This document shows positions 1 through 9,135 of a DNA stretch of 64,000 nucleotides, piece by piece. The notes under the pieces were generated by a model. It did not search any database. It had not been told where the DNA came from and saw only the letters and a program-made list of their open reading frames with translations. Every line of letters begins with the position of its first letter. Position 1 is the stretch's first letter. Location: the NCBI GenBank assembly GCA_030710605.1, contig CP092871.1, forward strand, positions 72,755,171 through 72,819,170, in the 5' to 3' direction. The position numbers were made by a program, and so were the translations under genes. This DNA comes from Cordylochernes scorpioides. Its lineage: Eukaryota; Arthropoda; Arachnida; Pseudoscorpiones; Chernetidae.

Positions 1-2053
1 TTTAAATTGAAATAAATTGGAAAAAGAGATCTGCTGAAACGGGGATCATCAGATAAAATTTCAGCGACATTTCAACCCCTCCTTTATTATGTCATAGATC
101 TCTTTTAAACCGTATTTTATGTGTTAATATTAAGTTGTTTCAGTGAAATATTTAAATGAACATATAACAGATACCAGTGTTAACAAATTCAAACTGTAAA
201 CCTACCTTGACCGCTGCGTCCTCCATTGTGTATATCTATTTCTGGCTTGCACATGTCGCGGGAGGGGAATGTCCCCCCACATTTCAAATTTAGACCATTT
301 CTTCAGAATTTTTTTGAACGACAAGAAAATTAAAGAAGATAGGAAAAATAGTTAAAGGAAGAAAGCTAAGTTTTATAATCTTTACAGATAGTTATATCAA
401 AATAACTGATTTAACACTTAATCATCTTTTAATATTCCTTTAAAAAGGCAAATTATAATAGTTTAATAAAGCTATTAATTGTGCAAATTCATCTTTATTT
501 AACTTCCATTTTCCTCCCCAGAAATTGGAGATTAAACAAAAATGAAATATATACTTTAAAACTTTAAAAATCTTGTGAAAAAATCTTTTAATCAGTTATT
601 TAATAAAAGTTTAATTAACTGTTAAAGATTATAAATTTGTTTTAGTTAATATTAAGAGAAATTATAGAAAGTTGATTTCATAAATGGATATTTCCATTTA
701 TTTTTTTTTAAATATTTTATAATTGATATACTGTTGAAATATTTTACTTGTTTGATACTAAATTTGTTTTTAATAAATTCCATGTTTAAATTTTTAACAT
801 CTTCTATGAAATTATCTAATATATTATTTATTCTATAAAATCTTAGAAACTGACCATAATATATACCTTTACAGCAATTTAATGATATATTAGAATTCAT
901 ATTACAGTATTTTATAATATTGAAATTATAATTACTCTTTTTATTATAAACTCTAACAGCACTATTTGTAAGGTCTATATTCAAGTCTAAAAAGTTAACT
1001 TTTTTGTTTCTATAAATTTTTTCATTGTTCTTAAGTTTCAAGTATTTAGGATATATTTCAGGTATTAATTTTTTAAACAGTGGATTATTAAATATTATTA
1101 TGTCATCTACATATCGGAATATTTGCCAATTAATATTATTTTGTAGAAAGTATTCTCTTTCGTACCAGAACAATATTAAATTTGCTAGTAACGGACTAGA
1201 AGAAGTACCCATGGGAACGCCTTCTGATTGAATATATATTTTATTTTTAAATTCTATATAGTTAAAATTTAAAAATGTTTCCAGTAGAGTTTTTGCTGTT
1301 TTAAGATCTAATTTAAATGTTTTATATTTGTTATGAATAATTTTAATGTAGAAAGTTTTGTCATTAATTAATTCATTAAATAAATTGGTTATTTTATTAT
1401 TTAGATCTCTTAAATTTATTTTAGAATATAGGTCCTCAAAGTCAAATGTGTGTACTGTTTCAATATTTGTCCAATTGTTCATTAAATAATTAATGATTTT
1501 TTTATTTGAGTCGATAAATTTATAATTATATTTATTAGTTAATTTATTTATAATAAATTGTAGTGTTGAGGCTAATTGTATATCAATATTTTTTATGACT
1601 GAATTTATACCAGATGTGATTGTTCTGAAAGAAATAGGTTTTTTGTGTAGTTTAGGAATTATATAGAACTTTGGTATGTTTGGATTTTTGTGGTTATTAT
1701 AAATTTTTAGTGAATTTTCAACATTTTTGATGTCTTTTTTGATTTTTGTGCCTGTAGTTCTAGCAAAAGTGTATTTATGATTATTATCAATTTCCTTTTT
1801 TAGTATATCGTGGTATAGATTTTTACAAATTAAAGATAAATTATTGGGACATTTATCTATAGGAGTGATAATATAGTCCTTCTGTAAATTAATTATATTT
1901 TCTTTGAAAGAAGGAATGTCTGAATTGGGTTTTGTGTATTTAAGTGTATTATTATAATAATTTAAAATTTCTTTTTTAATATTATGTTTCCATTCCAGAA
2001 AAGTAAATTCTGGAATACTGTATTTTATACTAGTTTTATTTATGAAAATATCT
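1..2053 (-). mobile_element. Penelope-like element, left palindrome arm (5'-truncated)
   Basis: Seen: this segment is the reverse complement of 2583-4635 over its whole length (paired positions sum to 4636). I saw only about two single-base differences, near 318 and 460. It encodes on the minus strand the C-terminal half of the reverse transcriptase in the right arm. The last 276 codons (652-1482) are identical in sequence and include the RYVDD catalytic box. The open frame continues upstream of 1482 but has no methionine before the palindrome centre. The terminal region 1-650 is the 3' non-coding part. Inference: a second, shorter head-to-head copy made together with the right copy or homogenised with it. 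Inverted partial copies are a known habit of Penelope-like elements. Confidence 0.8.
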
Positions 2054-3984
2054 TCGTCGATAAATTTATTAAAACATTATTTAAACTAAATAATAATAAA
2101 TTTATCAAACTCATAGAATATATTAAAATTCATAATCTGACTAACAGATTAATAGATATCACACACGACATCTTTAAATACAGAAAAATTAAACAAAATA
2201 CTAATAACATTAATATTATCATTAAATTTAATAACAATTTATTTAATCATATTAAATTTAATGATATTTTTAATAACCAAATCATCAATAATCTTTTCCC
2301 TATAAAAAATTTAAATTTTAAAACAATCTGGAGATACAATAAAAATATAGGTAATTTAGTTTGCAATTATAACCAATTTATTAATAATTTGGCAAATTTT
2401 AAAAAAATTAAATGTAATTGCAACAACTATATTGATAAATATAAGTACTCAGGTCATATATTAACTAGCAACTTTTCTTTTTTAAATCCAGAATATCAAG
2501 AAATTTTAAATAAAGGGTATAAATATATACCTCAAATTAAACACAATTATAATAATACAATTAAATCTATATTAAAAGATATAGATATTTTCATAAATAA
2601 AACTAGTATAAAATACAGTATTCCAGAATTTACTTTTCTGGAATGGAAACATAATATTAAAAAAGAAATTTTAAATTATTATAATAATACACTTAAATAC
2701 ACAAAACCCAATTCAGACATTCCTTCTTTCAAAGAAAATATAATTAATTTACAGAAGGACTATATTATCACTCCTATAGATAAATGTCCCAATAATTTAT
2801 CTTTAATTTGTAAAAATCTATACCACGATATACTAAAAAAGGAAATTGATAATAATCATAAATACACTTTTGCTAGAACTACAGGCACAAAAATCAAAAA
2901 AGACATCAAAAATGTTGAAAATTCACTAAAAATTTATAATAACCACAAAAATCCAAACATACCAAAGTTCTATATAATTCCTAAACTACACAAAAAACCT
3001 ATTTCTTTCAGAACAATCACATCTGGTATAAATTCAGTCATAAAAAATATTGATATACAATTAGCCTCAACACTACAATTTATTATAAATAAATTAACTA
3101 ATAAATATAATTATAAATTTATCGACTCAAATAAAAAAATCATTAATTATTTAATGAACAATTGGACAAATATTGAAACAGTACACACATTTGACTTTGA
3201 GGACCTATATTCTAAAATAAATTTAAGAGATCTAAATAATAAAATAACCAATTTATTTAATGAATTAATTAATGACAAAACTTTCTACATTAAAATTATT
3301 CATAACAAATATAAAACATTTAAATTAGATCTTAAAACAGCAAAAACTCTACTGGAAACATTTTTAAATTTTAACTATATAGAATTTAAAAATAAAATAT
3401 ATATTCAATCAGAAGGCGTTCCCATGGGTACTTCTTCTAGTCCGTTACTAGCAAATTTAATATTGTTCTGGTACGAAAGAGAATACTTTCTACAAAATAA
3501 TATTAATTGGCAAATATTCCGATATGTAGATGACATAATAATATTTAATAATCCACTGTTTAAAAAATTAATACCTGAAATATATCCTAAATACTTGAAA
3601 CTTAAGAACAATGAAAAAATTTATAGAAACAAAAAAGTTAACTTTTTAGACTTGAATATAGACCTTACAAATAGTGCTGTTAGAGTTTATAATAAAAAGA
3701 GTAATTATAATTTCAATATTATAAAATACTGTAATATGAATTCTAATATATCATTAAATTGCTGTAAAGGTATATATTATGGTCAGTTTCTAAGATTTTA
3801 TAGAATAAATAATATATTAGATAATTTCATAGAAGATGTTAAAAATTTAAACATGGAATTTATTAAAAACAAATTTAGTATCAAACAAGTAAAATATTTC
3901 AACAGTATATCAATTATAAAATATTTAAAAAAAAATAAATGGAAATATCCATTTATGAAATCAACTTTCTATAATTTCTCTTAA
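1984..3984 (+). CDS. Penelope-like reverse transcriptase without C-terminal GIY-YIG domain (666 aa)
   Basis: The ORF encodes a reverse transcriptase that would copy element RNA into the chromosome. Motifs seen: FYIIPKLHKKP (about residues 330-340) followed by FRTITSG, the Penelope/telomerase-like fingers signature; FDFEDLYSKI (catalytic Asp region, about 400); GVPMGTSSSPLLAN (about 480); and RYVDDIIIF (about 515), the second catalytic Asp pair. The protein ends soon after the thumb (KYPFMKSTFYNFS). No GIY-YIG endonuclease follows, as in endonuclease-lacking Penelope clades. The first 23 codons (1984-2053) are antisense sequence of the left arm, so the annotated start is created by the palindrome junction. 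The native N-terminus is probably missing and true Penelope sequence begins near residue 24. Codon use is extremely A/T-rich (Asn, Lys, Ile). An uninterrupted 666-codon frame in such DNA implies recent activity. Family confidence is high, subclade unknown. Confidence 0.82.
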   Translation: MFPFQKSKFWNTVFYTSFIYENIFVDKFIKTLFKLNNNKFIKLIEYIKIHNLTNRLIDITHDIFKYRKIKQNTNNINIIIKFNNNLFNHIKFNDIFNNQIINNLFPIKNLNFKTIWRYNKNIGNLVCNYNQFINNLANFKKIKCNCNNYIDKYKYSGHILTSNFSFLNPEYQEILNKGYKYIPQIKHNYNNTIKSILKDIDIFINKTSIKYSIPEFTFLEWKHNIKKEILNYYNNTLKYTKPNSDIPSFKENIINLQKDYIITPIDKCPNNLSLICKNLYHDILKKEIDNNHKYTFARTTGTKIKKDIKNVENSLKIYNNHKNPNIPKFYIIPKLHKKPISFRTITSGINSVIKNIDIQLASTLQFIINKLTNKYNYKFIDSNKKIINYLMNNWTNIETVHTFDFEDLYSKINLRDLNNKITNLFNELINDKTFYIKIIHNKYKTFKLDLKTAKTLLETFLNFNYIEFKNKIYIQSEGVPMGTSSSPLLANLILFWYEREYFLQNNINWQIFRYVDDIIIFNNPLFKKLIPEIYPKYLKLKNNEKIYRNKKVNFLDLNIDLTNSAVRVYNKKSNYNFNIIKYCNMNSNISLNCCKGIYYGQFLRFYRINNILDNFIEDVKNLNMEFIKNKFSIKQVKYFNSISIIKYLKKNKWKYPFMKSTFYNFS

Positions 3985-4635
3985 TATTAACTAAAACAAA
4001 TTTATAATCTTTAACAGTTAATTAAACTTTTATTAAATAACTGATTAAAAGATTTTTTCACAAGATTTTTAAAGTTTTAAAGTATATATTTCATTTTTGT
4101 TTAATCTCCAATTTCTGGGGAGGAAAATGGAAGTTAAATAAAGATGAATTTGCACAATTAATAGCTTTATTAAACTCTTATAATTTGCCTTTTTAAAGGA
4201 ATATTAAAAGATGATTAAGTGTTAAATCAGTTATTTTGATATAACTATCTGTAAAGATTATAAAACTTAGCTTTCTTCCTTTAACTATTTTTCCTATCTT
4301 CTTTAATTTTCTTGTTGTTCAAAAAAATTCTGAAGAAATGGTCTAAATTTGAAATGTGGGGGGACATTCCCCTCCCGCGACATGTGCAAGCCAGAAATAG
4401 ATATACACAATGGAGGACGCAGCGGTCAAGGTAGGTTTACAGTTTGAATTTGTTAACACTGGTATCTGTTATATGTTCATTTAAATATTTCACTGAAACA
4501 ACTTAATATTAACACATAAAATACGGTTTAAAAGAGATCTATGACATAATAAAGGAGGGGTTGAAATGTCGCTGAAATTTTATCTGATGATCCCCGTTTC
4601 AGCAGATCTCTTTTTCCAATTTATTTCAATTTAAA
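2054..4635 (+). mobile_element. Penelope-like element, right palindrome arm plus 529-bp centre
   Basis: 2583-4635 is the right arm of the palindrome and 2054-2582 is the unique central spacer, the 5' part of the RT ORF. The 3' non-coding region 3985-4635 ends in a structured segment. An 11-bp outer stem pairs AAAAGAGATCT (about 4525) with AGATCTCTTTT (about 4604). Inside it, GCTGAAA and TTTCAGC form a hairpin whose loop holds CTGATGA and a CCCC run, and the CCCC can pair with an upstream GGGG. The element boundary at 4635 is set by loss of symmetry. The left flank lies outside the window, so a target-site duplication cannot be checked. Confidence 0.75.
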
Positions 4636-5244
4636 GTTTTTTGTGTATGTCTGGTCTACCATTAGGGTTTCAAAACATAATATCCAAACTTATAACAAAT
4701 GTTAATTCATACTATAGATATATTACTAAATACAACTATTTATAATCATATTATAAAATAAAAAAACCTTTAAAAATCTTTAAAAAAAAAAAAAAAAAAA
4801 AGGATAAAACATAAAATCATAAAAAAATATATATATATATACTAACAATTTTATCTACCTTCTTTATAAAACTCTTTTTTTTTTCCCTTATTATTAGTTT
4901 GATTAAAAGTGCATGGTTCTGTCTTTCTCTCTTTTTTCTAACTATTATATATATTATCTCTTCGATTATTCTATATATAGGATTAGAGTATGTCTGAATG
5001 ACGTGTAAAAGCCGATGTAATAGACGTTACTTTGTTAATTTTTTTTATTGTTATTAATTATAAATATATAATTAACTTGAGGATGTAAAAGAAGTAATGG
5101 ATTTTTTTTTTTTTTTTCTCTCTCTATCTACAAATTAATAACATTTTACAAATTTTATAATTTGTATTTAAATGATCATAATAGTGAAGATAATTTTAAT
5201 ACAAAACTGGACTATAAAATTAAATAACTATTTATTATTATAAT

Positions 5245-5275
<31 letters not shown>

Positions 5276-5345
5276 ATGTATTGAAATTCCACTGTCAAGA
5301 TCTCTCTCTCTCTCTCTTGATGATGGGCAAATTATAAACAAATAG
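4636..5345. other. AT-rich spacer, no gene seen
   Basis: Contains a poly-A run (about 4781-4801), poly-T runs, short (TA)n tracts (about 4830, 5245-5265) and a (CT)n tract near 5303. No ORF or recognised repeat. Confidence 0.6.
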
Positions 5346-5436
5346 AATAAAAGGATTTAAAAGCGCGAATGTTTCTTTTATACATAAAACGAACTTCTAC
5401 TGTCCTTACTGCGATGAAAAAATATATTGGGAGGGC

Positions 5437-5495
5437 TTGGCTCATCAGTGGTTAACCCTCCCAGCGGTTTCGCCAATTTAATCCACCAGACCGCT
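5437..5495 (-). ncRNA. Hammerhead-like core, permuted (copy 1)
   Basis: On the minus strand, same layout as the copy at 5644-5702: AGCGGT-C, TGGTGGA, TTGGC-GAAA-CCGCT, TTAACCA-CTGATGA-GCCAA. Stem I has one A-for-C mismatch compared with copy 2. All core nucleotides (CTGATGA, GAAA, GTC) are kept. Confidence 0.4.
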
Positions 5496-5643
5496 TCTCA
5501 GAGCTCTAATATTGTATTGGATCATTCTGCTTTTATATGCTACACTGAAGGATGGAATCTTAGAAATGGTTTTCAAGTAAACTATGGACATAAGCTTATA
5601 GGACAGTATAATTATATTCAAATATTTGCTTCGAGCTCTGAGA

Positions 5644-5702
5644 AGCGGTCTGGTGGATTAAATTGGCGAAACCGCTGGGAGGGTTCACCACTGATGAGCC
5701 AA
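5644..5702 (+). ncRNA. Hammerhead-like core, permuted strand order (copy 2, best)
   Basis: Seen: stem III AGCGGT (5644-5649) with ACCGCT (5671-5676); H17 is C5650, giving a GTC site; stem I TGGTGGA (5651-5657) with TTCACCA (5684-5690), one G-T wobble; stem II TTGGC (5663-5667) with GCCAA (5698-5702); core GAAA at 5668-5671 and CTGATGA at 5691-5697. Canonical pairs G10.1-C11.1 and A15.1-U16.1 are present. The strand order is not the standard cyclic order: in one unit stems I and II cross stem III. In a tandem or circular transcript the strands could assemble as a normal hammerhead with large loops. GGGAGGG and CCCTCCC also flank and pair. Cleavage activity is inferred only. Confidence 0.45.
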
Positions 5703-6014
5703 GCCCTCCCAATATATTTTTCATCGCAGTAAGGACAGTAGAAGTTCGTTTTATGTATAAAAGAAACATTCGCGCTTTTAAATCCTTTTATTTTATATGT
5801 ATAGATGGCGCGTTATTGATTTGTGTTAATTTATTCCTAATGACCTTGTCTTTATAGTTTGCTGAAGAGCATTGCTCGAAGCAAATATTTGAATATAATT
5901 ATACTGTCCTATAAGCTTATGTCCATAGTTTACTTGAAAACCATTTCTAAGATTCCATCCTTCAGTGTAGCATATAAAAGCAGAATGATCCAATACAATA
6001 TTAGAGCTCTGAGA

Positions 6015-6073
6015 AGCGGTCTGGTGGATTAAATTGGCGAAACCGCTGGGAGGGTTCATCACGGATGAGCCAA
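6015..6073 (+). ncRNA. Hammerhead-like core, permuted (copy 3, mutated)
   Basis: Same arrangement as 5644-5702, but the CTGATGA core reads CGGATGA and stem I contains TTCATCA. The lost U4 predicts an inactive core. Confidence 0.4.
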
Positions 6074-6326
6074 GCCCTCCCAATATATTTTTTCATCGCA
6101 GTAAGGACAGTAGAAGTTCGTTTTATGTATAAAAGAAACATTCGCGCTTTTAAATCCTTTATTTTATATGTATAGATGGCGCGTTATTGATTTGTGATAA
6201 ACAAATAGATAAAGAAAGTATTACACCCAGAAAAAACTGGAGAAATAGAATGAAACTTGGTATTAAAAAATGTACAGGCTTTTACATATACCATATTATT
6301 ATTTAATGAAAATGTGCCCGCATTTA

Positions 6327-6541
6327 CACTCATGGACAGAACTTTTGGAATTTTTATATTTTGATGTTGTCGATCGTCTATTTTTTTTTTAAGGAGTCAG
6401 AGGTAATATTGTTCACACTTAGTTATCTCGTGTGTCTTCAATAAAGGTCACTCTGTAACAAATATATTTCAGAATTTTATTGCCTGAATCCCGATATACA
6501 TGCTTAAAGGTATAATCTCCTTAAGTTTTGTCCATGAGTTG
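6327..6541 (-). mobile_element. MITE with Tc1/mariner-like TIRs (solo copy)
   Basis: About 215 bp between TA dinucleotides. It starts CACTCATGGACA and ends with a near-complement (TGTCCATGAGTTG). It is in reverse orientation relative to the copy at 8763-8985, with which it shares the internal block AATAAAGGTCACT and a poly-A/T tract. It has no coding capacity. Confidence 0.7.
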
Positions 6542-7492
6542 TAAATATTTTTATACATGCATCCAAAGATGCAATCATTCAATACCCACCGCAAGAAGTT
6601 GATTTGAACAAAATTCCATTATCCCTCCAAGTCCTTCTGTGGCTGGCTAACTTCCCAACCGTATATTAACTGAAATGTTAATTTAAAAAAAAATCTTTTG
6701 AATAGAAAATCCCTTTTGTTTCAGTTTCGGATTCGGGTCTTTAATAAAAATGATATTTCTATAAGTGGTTGTAAATTAGAAAATGTTAATTAGGCTAAAA
6801 ACTCACTACAGATTATGCGAATAAAACTCGAATTTGAAGATGAGCTACTCACGAAAGCCTCCATCTGTCTCAATAAACTACATATACACAATACACAATA
6901 TGCTACATCCAAAGGAAAACAAAGAACCAATCGGAGAGAAAGAGCTTTGTTATGTTCTCCATTGAAGAAGAGGTAACCGAAGAATGTCGTAGGGAGACAG
7001 CAGGTATCATCTGATTGGCTATTGCGTGGCCAATCAGATAAGAAATATTAACCCCAATTATGTGTTAACCGTTGGTCTTAGATAAGCTCTGGTTTATGGA
7101 TATTTTATCTTAAGAGGTTGTCCGTTTATTCATAGTCAAGTGATGCTTTGATTAGGTCATAAATTATTGGTTTTGGTTTCGTTTTGTTTGGCGCCGTTTT
7201 ATTGATAGCATTATATAGAATATTTATTCTCATTATTTGATTACAAAATGAACTATGATGGAAATCGAAGATAATTTCTAATTAATTAGAATTTTCATGT
7301 GTGTAATACATATATAAATATACACTATATATAATACACATATTGATTGTGATATAATGTGAAATACTCGAAAGCTCGGCTAAATAAAAAACCTTACAAG
7401 AAACTCTACGGCTCACTATTTTGTTCTTTTGATAATTTACTGCTCCAGGGGATTATCCACAAGAGATAATTGGATGGATCTCATGGATTAAC

Positions 7493-7536
7493 CCTGGACT
7501 GACGAGGGCCATTAGCCCGAAACCATGGTCTCCAGG
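7493..7536 (+). ncRNA. Minimal hammerhead ribozyme (canonical topology)
   Basis: Seen: stem I CCTGGA (7493-7498) with TCCAGG (7531-7536), 6 perfect bp; core CTGACGA (7499-7505); stem II GGGC (7506-7509) with GCCC (7515-7518), loop CATTA; core GAAA (7519-7522); short stem III ACC (7522-7524) with GGT (7527-7529), 2-nt loop; cleavage nucleotide C7530 (GTC). All invariant positions and the G10.1-C11.1 and A15.1-U16.1 pairs are present. Known: hammerheads with a very short stem III occur in pseudo-LTRs of Penelope-like elements and other small retroelements, where they are thought to act mainly as dimers. No Penelope coding region is adjacent here, though a short CGAAAGCTCGGCTAA motif at about 7370 resembles Penelope tails. 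Confidence 0.75.
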
Positions 7537-7645
7537 TGAGCATTTCTCAATTAGCCAAATATGGTGTTGTGGTTTTGTTACCATATGTTAGTTTGCAGAG
7601 ATGAAGCATAGGTTTTGTGGAAGAGATAACCATCAATTTTAGCTC

Positions 7646-8023
7646 CAAGACGCCTTCAAATTGTATTAAATTGTCTTAAGAAAGCAGGCTTATGTCCTAA
7701 TTCCAAGAAATGCAAGTTTAGTGAAATATTATCACGGCGCTTGGACATGAGGTGAGTGAAAATGGAATTCGTCCCGATACAGAAAAGATTCGAGCAGTCC
7801 GCGACTTCGCTACGCCAAGGTCTTTGAAGGAAGTTTTCTTGGCCTCTCATCCTACTACCGCCGCTTCATACCCAATTATGCACACGTAGCCCAACCTTTG
7901 AATGACCTCTTGAAGAAAGACCAAGCATTTAATTGGAGCCAAGAAGAGCAGCATGCATTTGGAACTCTCAAGTCAGCGTTAATTTCCGAATCTGCACTTA
8001 GACACTTTGATTACGCATGCTAA
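7646..8023 (+). pseudogene. Gypsy-type polymerase fragment (end of RT to RNase H link)
   Basis: Translation by eye gives, in pieces and with frameshifts, RRLQIVLNCLKKAGL, then CPNSKKCKF, LGHEVSENGIRPDTEKI, RAVRDFATPRSLKEV, then FLGLSSYYRRFIPNYAHVA, QPLNDLLKKDQAFNW and SALISESALRHFDY. This is the conserved Ty3/Gypsy stretch after the YxDD box, leading into RNase H. At least two frame breaks (near 7718 and 7830) and the absence of flanking RT or integrase mark it as a dead fragment. No LTRs were found around it. Confidence 0.8.
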
Positions 8024-8295
8024 AGGGTGCAACTTCCTTTAGTCCATGAGTGTATTTCTAACCTTCGCTTTGTATCGCTGCTATAATGAGGATGTTCACA
8101 TATAAATATACATTACTATATAATACACTGCGGCCTGTGATTGTAAAACGACACTTGAAGTTACACCGCATGAGTTTCTTTTTAACGAAAAAATCAAATT
8201 TTTATTTCAAGGTGAAATATCGACTATTTCTAACTTTTTTGGATGAGGTATGAAAGGATAAATTATGAAAAGTAATGATGAACGGAAAAATAAAA

Positions 8296-8372
8296 GTGTC
8301 CAGGGATTGGAATCGAACCCACAATGTTCCGCTTACCGGGCAGATGCCATGTCCACTAGGCTACATTCTTTT
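8296..8372 (-). repeat. tRNA-like module (SINE or tRNA pseudogene)
   Basis: The minus strand has an A-box-like TAGCCTAGTGG, an anticodon-like stem-loop (TCTGC/GCGGA) and a good B box (GGTTCGATTCC) in tRNA spacing. The acceptor stem is not convincing, so a functional tRNA is unlikely. Confidence 0.55.
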
Positions 8373-8579
8373 ATTATAACGACTTTTTATTTGAACCTAA
8401 CATAGCACCATCTATCGGTGAAAATATAATGTTTACTATAATCACTGATTAATTTCGCTCTTTTAAGACAAATTTCTATAAATTTGAAGGTGAGGAACTG
8501 CGTGTGTAGTTCTAACCGGGATACCATTGCTCAAATCAGATAGCACCACAATACAGACTGAAACAACATTAGAGAAAAC

Positions 8580-8700
8580 TGTCCTTAATACGGTAGAAAG
8601 CCATTGGAAGGGAGCTGGCTTCCCAGTGACCCTGCGGTGTCGCCGGTTTAATCCACCAGACAGCTCTATGTTAATTTTTCACCGCAGTAAGAACCGAAGT
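8580..8700 (-). repeat. Decayed relative of the 5.4-6.2 kb repeat
   Basis: On the minus strand it shares TCTGGTGGATTAAA and GGCGACACCGC with the hammerhead-core unit, plus the GTTCTTACTGCGGTGAAAA block. GAAA is changed to GACA and CTGATGA is lost. Confidence 0.5.
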
Positions 8701-8762
8701 AAGTCTGTATTATTTTGAAAAATAAAATATTGTGTTTTTATTTTATTTTTTCATTTCTTGTA

Positions 8763-8985
8763 AACTCATGGACAAAACTTAAGGAAGTTGTACCTTTTAA
8801 CATGTATATCGGGATTCAGATAATAACTCTGAAAGATATTACAGTGACCTTTATTAAAAACACACAAGATAACCAAGTATAAACAAAATTGCCTCTGTCT
8901 CCTTAAAAAAAAAAAAAAAAAAAAAAAAAACAGTCGACCGGCGATATCAAAGACTTTCCACTTCCTTAATTTTTGTCCATGAGTG
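8763..8985 (+). mobile_element. MITE with Tc1/mariner-like TIRs (reference solo copy)
   Basis: Begins with CATGGACAAAACTTAAGGAA-like sequence and ends with the inverted TTCCTTAATTTTTGTCCATG, flanked by TA. The internal block around ATCGGGATTCAG and GTGACCTTTATT is the ancestor of the 118-bp satellite at 40.3 and 50-52 kb. A poly-A tract lies at about 8907-8930. Confidence 0.75.
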
Positions 8986-9067
8986 TATAAAGGTGGAGTG
9001 CTATATAATACTCCGTGTCTAAAATACAGACTCTATAGGCAAAACAGACTATGCAATTATTGTTACG

Positions 9068-9135
9068 GTCTTTTAGATGAAACAGGCGAAACCGCTGAGA
9101 GGGTTTACCATTGATGAGCCAGGCCTTCCAAATAA
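9068..9135 (+). repeat. Decayed hammerhead-core repeat fragment
   Basis: Contains GGCGAAACCGCT and ATTGATGAGCC in the same order as 5644-5702. The upstream GTC strand is not recognisable. Confidence 0.45.

Larger units (their letters stand above)
5346..6200. repeat. Composite inverted and direct repeat carrying three hammerhead-core segments
   Basis: Three copies of one unit are seen. The first is inverted at 5346-5632. The second is a direct, 5'-shortened copy at 5632-5793. The third is a direct, longer copy at 5875-6200. The 5346-5509 and 5632-5793 arms are inverted repeats around a centre (5510-5631) that reappears reverse-complemented at 5875-6001. Each unit ends with the same downstream block, from the TCATCGCAGTAAGGACAG stretch to the TAGATGGCGCGTTATTGA stretch. 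No protein is coded; small ORFs here are by-products of the symmetry. Decayed relatives lie at 8580-8700, 9068-9130 and 32828-32885. It is likely a small non-autonomous element, possibly related to hammerhead-bearing retroelements. Confidence 0.7.

Noticed and set aside
1025-1231. Plus-strand ORF (68 aa), duplicated on the other strand at 3405-3611
   Set aside because: It is the antisense of the RT catalytic region in both palindrome arms; a shadow.
4560-4600. A hammerhead at the Penelope terminus from GAAATGTC and CTGATGA
   Set aside because: Stem I does not pair and the first stem II pair is T-T instead of G-C.
5427-6083. ORFs of 101, 64 and 85 aa across the inverted repeat
   Set aside because: They read through hammerhead-core and hairpin DNA in both orientations with no conserved protein pattern; by-products of the repeat.
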